Source: a marine actinobacterium PHSC20C1 (GTDB lineage Bacteria; Actinomycetota; Actinomycetes; Actinomycetales; Microbacteriaceae). From it: a DNA stretch of 64,000 nucleotides. The notes beneath the pieces were generated by a model, which was given only the letters and a program-made list of their open reading frames with translations, ran no database searches and was not told where the DNA came from. The stretch is taken from NCBI GenBank assembly GCA_000153145.1, contig CH672415.1:2067726-2131725 (forward strand), in the 5' to 3' direction. Positions 60,237 to 64,000 of the stretch are shown here, piece after piece (positions within the stretch are counted from its first letter, which is position 1; each line of letters opens with the position of its first letter). The position numbers and the translations under genes are program-made.

Positions 60237-60242
60237 ATCGTA
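60237..60242 (-). promoter_or_regulatory. Leaderless -10 box of the GHKL-sigma operon (TACGAT)
   Basis: TACGAT on the minus strand ends 6 nt before the ATG at 60230. No convincing -35 is seen. The rest of the gap to 60478 shows no gene or clear repeat. Confidence 0.45.
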
Positions 60243-60478
60243 TTAGTGCGTAGCGACATCGGTCGCCCTCCAGTTCACGGGTGGGATGCCCACGCTGATC
60301 GTGTGCAGTCGGCAAACCCGAAGTGTGCTCACCCAGTCCGAGGGCCACGCGGATAATTCCTCGCATAGCTCGCGGCAGGTGGGCCTCAGATGTCGCCACA
60401 ATGAGATAGAAAGGGAGTACGCCCTGGCCGGGGGTGCGTTTCGCGCATGCCGTGCCACACAGAGTCATGGAGTTTCAC

Positions 60479-63310
60479 GTGCCGAAACGCAAACTGATCG
60501 AGGTCGCTTTACCCCTCGAGAAGATAAACCAGCAGTCTGCTCGCGAGAAATCGATTAGGCACGGGCACCCTTCAACGATGCACTTGTGGTGGGCTCGCCG
60601 GCCACTTGCTACAGCCCGCGCCGTGCTTTTTGCCCAGCTGGTCGACGATCCTAGCGAGAATGCGCCCGAGTATCGTGACGAGGCAGAACGCCGCGAAGAG
60701 CGTGATGTTGACGCCTACGTCGAGCGCCGAATCATTTCGGAACGCGAGCGCTTGTTTGACCTGATCGAGCGCATGGTCGACTGGGACAACCTGGGTGACG
60801 AGGAGCTCTTCGACCAGGTGCGGGCTGAGATCATGCGCTCTACGGACAACAACCCGCCAGCGATTCTCGACCCGTTCGCGGGGGGTGGAACGATTCCTTT
60901 GGAAGCACAGCGGCTAGGGCTTGAAGCACATGCGAGTGACCTGAACCCCGTCGCGGTGTTGATCAACAAGGCGCTCATTGAGATCCCGCCGAAGTTCGCT
61001 GGACGTGATCCTGTCTTTCCTGACGCGGTCGGGCAACGTAATTCTTGGCCGAAAGCATCCGGTCTTGCTGAAGACGTGCGCCGCTACGGTTCGTGGATGC
61101 GAGATGAAGCCGATAAACGCATCGGCCACTTGTATCCCAAAGCGACGCTGACTGATGGTTCAACAGCGACCGTTATCGCCTGGATTTGGGCACGCACCGT
61201 CACTTGCCCAAATCCTGCATGCGGTATTTCTATGCCGCTGGTGCGTTCCTGGTGGCTTGGTAAGAAAAAGGGAAAAGAGGCCTACGTCGTGCCTTCGGTT
61301 CGCGATGGCAAAGTTGCCTTCACGATCGGCCACGATCCAAGCGCTGCACCCATCAAGGATTCGGATGGCACCGTCGGAAGAGCTGGCGCTACTTGTATTT
61401 CGTGTGGCACGGGAGTGTCGCTTGAATACGTACGATTGCAGAGCAGGGAGATTGGCCTTGGTGCGCAACTCATGGCCGTGGTCGCGGACGGGCCCAGCTC
61501 ACGTATCTATTTGCCGCCGACGGACGAACATATCGCGGCAGCGGACCTTCCAATGCCGCAGAGTCTCCCGCAGGGTGCGCTTCCAGAGAAAGCTCTTTCC
61601 TTTCGCGTTCAGGCTTATGGCATGGTCGCGTGGGTAGATCTTTTCACGAATCGACAGTTGGCCGCGCTCACGACGTTCAGTGATCTTGTAGTCGAAGTGC
61701 GCGAGAAAGTGTTCCGCGACGCCGCTGTCGCCAGCCGCATCGAAGGCGAACGTCTCGAGCGGGGTGGGGCAGATGTGGCAGCCTACGCAGATGCCGTAGC
61801 CACATATCTTGGCATGTCGGTCAGCAAATTCGCGGCACGAAACAATGTGATGTGTGGATGGGAATCCGGGATGGATCGCCTTCGCGGTTCGTTCCAACGC
61901 CAAGCCATCCCGATGACTTGGGACTACGCGGAGGCCATGCCCTTGACCGGCACCGGAGGTTCCTTCTCTGCTGTGATTTCCTCCGAAGCAGAAGTGCTTG
62001 ACGCTTTTTTCCACCAGGGGACTGAGATTGGAATTGCGACGCAGCAGGACGCGGCTACCCGCACTTACTCAAATGCTGTGGTTTCAACTGATCCGCCCTA
62101 CTACGACAACATCGGATATTCGGATCTGTCGGATTTCTTCTACGTCTGGCTTCGCCGGTCTTTGAAGGACCTCTACCCAGACTTGCTAAGCACCTTGCTT
62201 GTCCCTAAGGCGGAAGAGCTCGTCGCAAATCCGCATAGGCACGGGGGAAAGGATGCGGCTCGTGAGTTCTTCGAAGATGGCTTCGAGGATGTATTTCGGT
62301 TAGCGAGACTTGGCGTGCAGAATGACTTCCCCGCGACGGTTTACTACGCGTTCAAACAGGCTGAGACTGATTCGAATGGGGTCGCTTCGACCGGCTGGGA
62401 GACTCTACTCGCGAGTATGATCCAAGCAGGTTGGATGATAACTGCGACCTGGCCCTCCAGATCTGAGATGGCGAGCCGGATGATCGCGTCCGGGACAAAC
62501 GCACTCGCCTCATCAATTGTGCTTGCATTGCGCCCGCGTCCGGAAGATGCCCCGATTATCGATCGGCGCACACTGCTCTCTGACCTTCGTTCATCACTTC
62601 CTGAATCGCTTCGGGTGCTCCAACAGGGAAGCATTGCTCCAGTCGACCTTGCTCAGGCGGCGATAGGCCCAGGGATGGCAATTTTCTCCCGGCATTCGAA
62701 AATTCTTGAACCGAACGGGCAAAAGATGGGCGTTCGCGATGCTCTCCGCGCCATCAACGCGATTCTTGATGAAGTTCTCTCCGAGCAGGAGGGCGATTTC
62801 GATCGCGAAACTCGTTGGTGCGTCGCGTGGTTCGAGTCTCATGGCTTCGAAGTTTCTTCGTTCGGCGAGGCAGAGACTTTAGCAAATGCAAAGAACGCGT
62901 CGATAAGTGGGCTAGCCCGCTCCGGCGTGCTGTCAACTGGTGGGGGCAAAGTGAAGCTGTTCGAGCCTGCGGAGCTTCCGGAAGATTACGATCCGCGCGC
63001 GGACGACCACCTGTCCTTGTGGGAAGTAGTTTTGCACATGGCAAAGGCACTTGATGACAAGGGCCTGGACGCTGCGGGGCTGATTCTTGCCCGCGCCGAA
63101 GGCCGAGGCCTCGATATGACCGCGGCTCATGAGCTGGCTTACCGTCTCTACGCAATCAGTGAGAAACGTGGGCTCACGAAGCCAGGAATTCTATTCAACG
63201 CACTCGGCTCGTCCTGGCCAGAAGTGCGGTCGGCAGCGAACTCCGCGGAATCAGCCCAACCAGTAGATGTCGCGGACCAGCTCGACTTCGACTCGCTTAC
63301 GGAAGGTTAG
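60479..63310 (+). CDS. DUF1156-family anti-phage-associated DNA methyltransferase
   Basis: About 943 residues. KLIEVALPLEKINQQSAREK and SIRHGHPSTMHLWWARRPLA are the DUF1156 opening; SAM motif DPFAGGGTIPLEA begins near residue 131; zinc-type cysteines appear in CPNPACG and CISCG; the catalytic DPPYYDNIGYSD is near residue 538. Probable amino-type (N6A or N4C) DNA methylation. GGAG 6 nt upstream supports the GTG at 60479; an ATG at 60467 is possible. Such genes usually accompany DUF499 and DUF3780 genes in defence loci. Confidence 0.88.
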   Translation: MPKRKLIEVALPLEKINQQSAREKSIRHGHPSTMHLWWARRPLATARAVLFAQLVDDPSENAPEYRDEAERREERDVDAYVERRIISERERLFDLIERMVDWDNLGDEELFDQVRAEIMRSTDNNPPAILDPFAGGGTIPLEAQRLGLEAHASDLNPVAVLINKALIEIPPKFAGRDPVFPDAVGQRNSWPKASGLAEDVRRYGSWMRDEADKRIGHLYPKATLTDGSTATVIAWIWARTVTCPNPACGISMPLVRSWWLGKKKGKEAYVVPSVRDGKVAFTIGHDPSAAPIKDSDGTVGRAGATCISCGTGVSLEYVRLQSREIGLGAQLMAVVADGPSSRIYLPPTDEHIAAADLPMPQSLPQGALPEKALSFRVQAYGMVAWVDLFTNRQLAALTTFSDLVVEVREKVFRDAAVASRIEGERLERGGADVAAYADAVATYLGMSVSKFAARNNVMCGWESGMDRLRGSFQRQAIPMTWDYAEAMPLTGTGGSFSAVISSEAEVLDAFFHQGTEIGIATQQDAATRTYSNAVVSTDPPYYDNIGYSDLSDFFYVWLRRSLKDLYPDLLSTLLVPKAEELVANPHRHGGKDAAREFFEDGFEDVFRLARLGVQNDFPATVYYAFKQAETDSNGVASTGWETLLASMIQAGWMITATWPSRSEMASRMIASGTNALASSIVLALRPRPEDAPIIDRRTLLSDLRSSLPESLRVLQQGSIAPVDLAQAAIGPGMAIFSRHSKILEPNGQKMGVRDALRAINAILDEVLSEQEGDFDRETRWCVAWFESHGFEVSSFGEAETLANAKNASISGLARSGVLSTGGGKVKLFEPAELPEDYDPRADDHLSLWEVVLHMAKALDDKGLDAAGLILARAEGRGLDMTAAHELAYRLYAISEKRGLTKPGILFNALGSSWPEVRSAANSAESAQPVDVADQLDFDSLTEG

Positions 63311-63314
63311 AGTA

Positions 63315-64000
63315 ATGGCCGAAATCTCCAACAGGAACCGCGTCGATGAAGCACTCCTTCTTGTTGCGGAAGCGCTAGATCCCTTCATCGAACGCGAAGT
63401 CGCCCAGCACATACCTGAAGGAGAGGACTGGACAGTCCTCGTGCGGCTCCGAGACGAAGAAGCCGGCAAATACGGGCTCACCTACTCACGTACCGATCCC
63501 CAGACTCAACTCAAAATGATCATCGGTCGATTCGGAAAACTCGGCTACCTATTCGACCGTTCGCTCAGCCGTGCCGAAAAGAACTTCGCCAGCGAACTTG
63601 CCTCCGTGCGCAACGACTTCGCCCACTTCAACAAAGCCTTCGGGGCCGACGACACCTACCGCGCACTCGATACTGCGGAACGACTGCTTCGCGCAATTGG
63701 GGCAGTCGCCCAAGCAGACACAGTGCGGAAGTCTCGATCCGACGTGCAACGCAAAACCTACGCCGAAGAGACAAGACGCGACACCCGCGCGGCGACCAAA
63801 ATGCCAGAACTCGGAGCAGCAGAACTGTCACCGTGGCGTGAAGTTTTGGCACCCCACACCGACATCGCATCAAATGACTTCGCGCGAGCGGAATTCGCTG
63901 CCGACCTTTATCAAGTGTCTACAGGCCTGGAAGCGTCATCGGACTACAACGACCCCACCGAGTTCTTCAACCGCACCTACCTCACCGACGGCCTAAAAAC
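63315..64000 (+). CDS. Swt1-type HEPN / DUF499 ATPase, N-terminal part (runs off right edge)
   Basis: The first 228 residues are visible. An N-terminal Swt1-family HEPN-like domain (about 1-120) contains LASVRNDFAHF, close to the R-x(4-6)-H motif of HEPN ribonucleases. It is followed by the start of the DUF499 region (LSPWREVLAPHTDIAS, DPTEFFNRTYLTDGL). DUF499 proteins are large P-loop ATPases in anti-phage loci with DUF1156 partners. GGAAGG precedes the ATG, four bases after the DUF1156 stop. Confidence 0.85.
   Translation, partial: MAEISNRNRVDEALLLVAEALDPFIEREVAQHIPEGEDWTVLVRLRDEEAGKYGLTYSRTDPQTQLKMIIGRFGKLGYLFDRSLSRAEKNFASELASVRNDFAHFNKAFGADDTYRALDTAERLLRAIGAVAQADTVRKSRSDVQRKTYAEETRRDTRAATKMPELGAAELSPWREVLAPHTDIASNDFARAEFAADLYQVSTGLEASSDYNDPTEFFNRTYLTDGLK

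Noticed and set aside
60286..60558. 90-codon plus-strand ORF between the divergent defence operons
   Set aside because: It overlaps the start of the DUF1156 gene in another frame and its translation has no domain or coding bias.
55743..64000. Assignment of the island to DISARM or BREX
   Set aside because: A cytosine methyltransferase and an amino-methyltransferase are present, but no DUF1998, PLD or SNF2-type genes of DISARM, nor PglZ or BrxL of BREX, are visible in the window.
1..64000. CRISPR arrays, tRNA genes, insertion sequences
   Set aside because: No regularly spaced repeats, no tRNA-like cloverleaf and no transposase-like protein were found on reading both strands.

Overview
The window is chromosomal DNA of a high-GC actinobacterium, most likely a member of the Microbacteriaceae (an inference from the gene types: CebR-type sugar regulation, fused PutA, deazaflavin-type reductases, many leaderless genes). 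Coding density is high. No rRNA, tRNA, insertion sequence or CRISPR array was seen, and no gene-free gap exceeds about 300 bases. At least 19 genes have a TANNNT-like -10 box exactly 6 nt before the start codon, the signature of leaderless transcripts; this also fixes several starts.

Layout. 1-767: 5' end of trhO, a membrane protein and a 35-residue ORF (minus). 871-6832: beta-glucoside/cellobiose operon (binding protein, two permeases, GH1 glucosidase) with its LacI-type repressor and two operators. 6887-9537: AlkA-like glycosylase, EEP-fold phosphoesterase, hotdog thioesterase. 9620-11732: OmpR-type two-component system and a secreted acidic repeat protein. 11804-17151: LysR regulator divergent from putA, then an aldo/keto reductase. 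17158-20941: MacB-like ABC exporter divergent from a NarL-type two-component system. 20962-27983: GntR-controlled island with an ADP-ribosylglycohydrolase homologue, an ABC importer, an arginase-fold ureohydrolase and a PfkB kinase, suggesting catabolism of an N-ribosylated guanidino compound. 28002-38748: regulators, MFS carriers, an ABC exporter, cupins, a monooxygenase/TetR pair and a decayed cupin copy. 38819-49223: polyamine/amino-acid locus (PotABCD-like ABC system, amidohydrolase, PuuB-like oxidase, cupin, second proline dehydrogenase, Lrp regulator, dimethylargininase). 49326-53815: small membrane and metabolic genes, an XRE regulator with paired operators, and a VOC protein with an apparent internal deletion.

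53891-64000 is an anti-phage/restriction-modification island. It holds a nuclease-like protein with a GIY-YIG protein; a minus-strand operon of a 1108-residue protein, a 5-methylcytosine methyltransferase and an orphan domain; and, divergently, a DUF1156 methyltransferase followed by a Swt1-HEPN/DUF499 protein cut by the window end. The 1108-residue protein is the most striking item: a MORC/HSP90-type GHKL ATPase fused in one frame to a complete RpoD-like sigma-70 factor (regions 1.2 to 4.2) plus a C-terminal extension with two HTH-like segments. A methylation-linked ATPase that is itself a sigma factor suggests that sensing of foreign DNA is coupled directly to transcription initiation.
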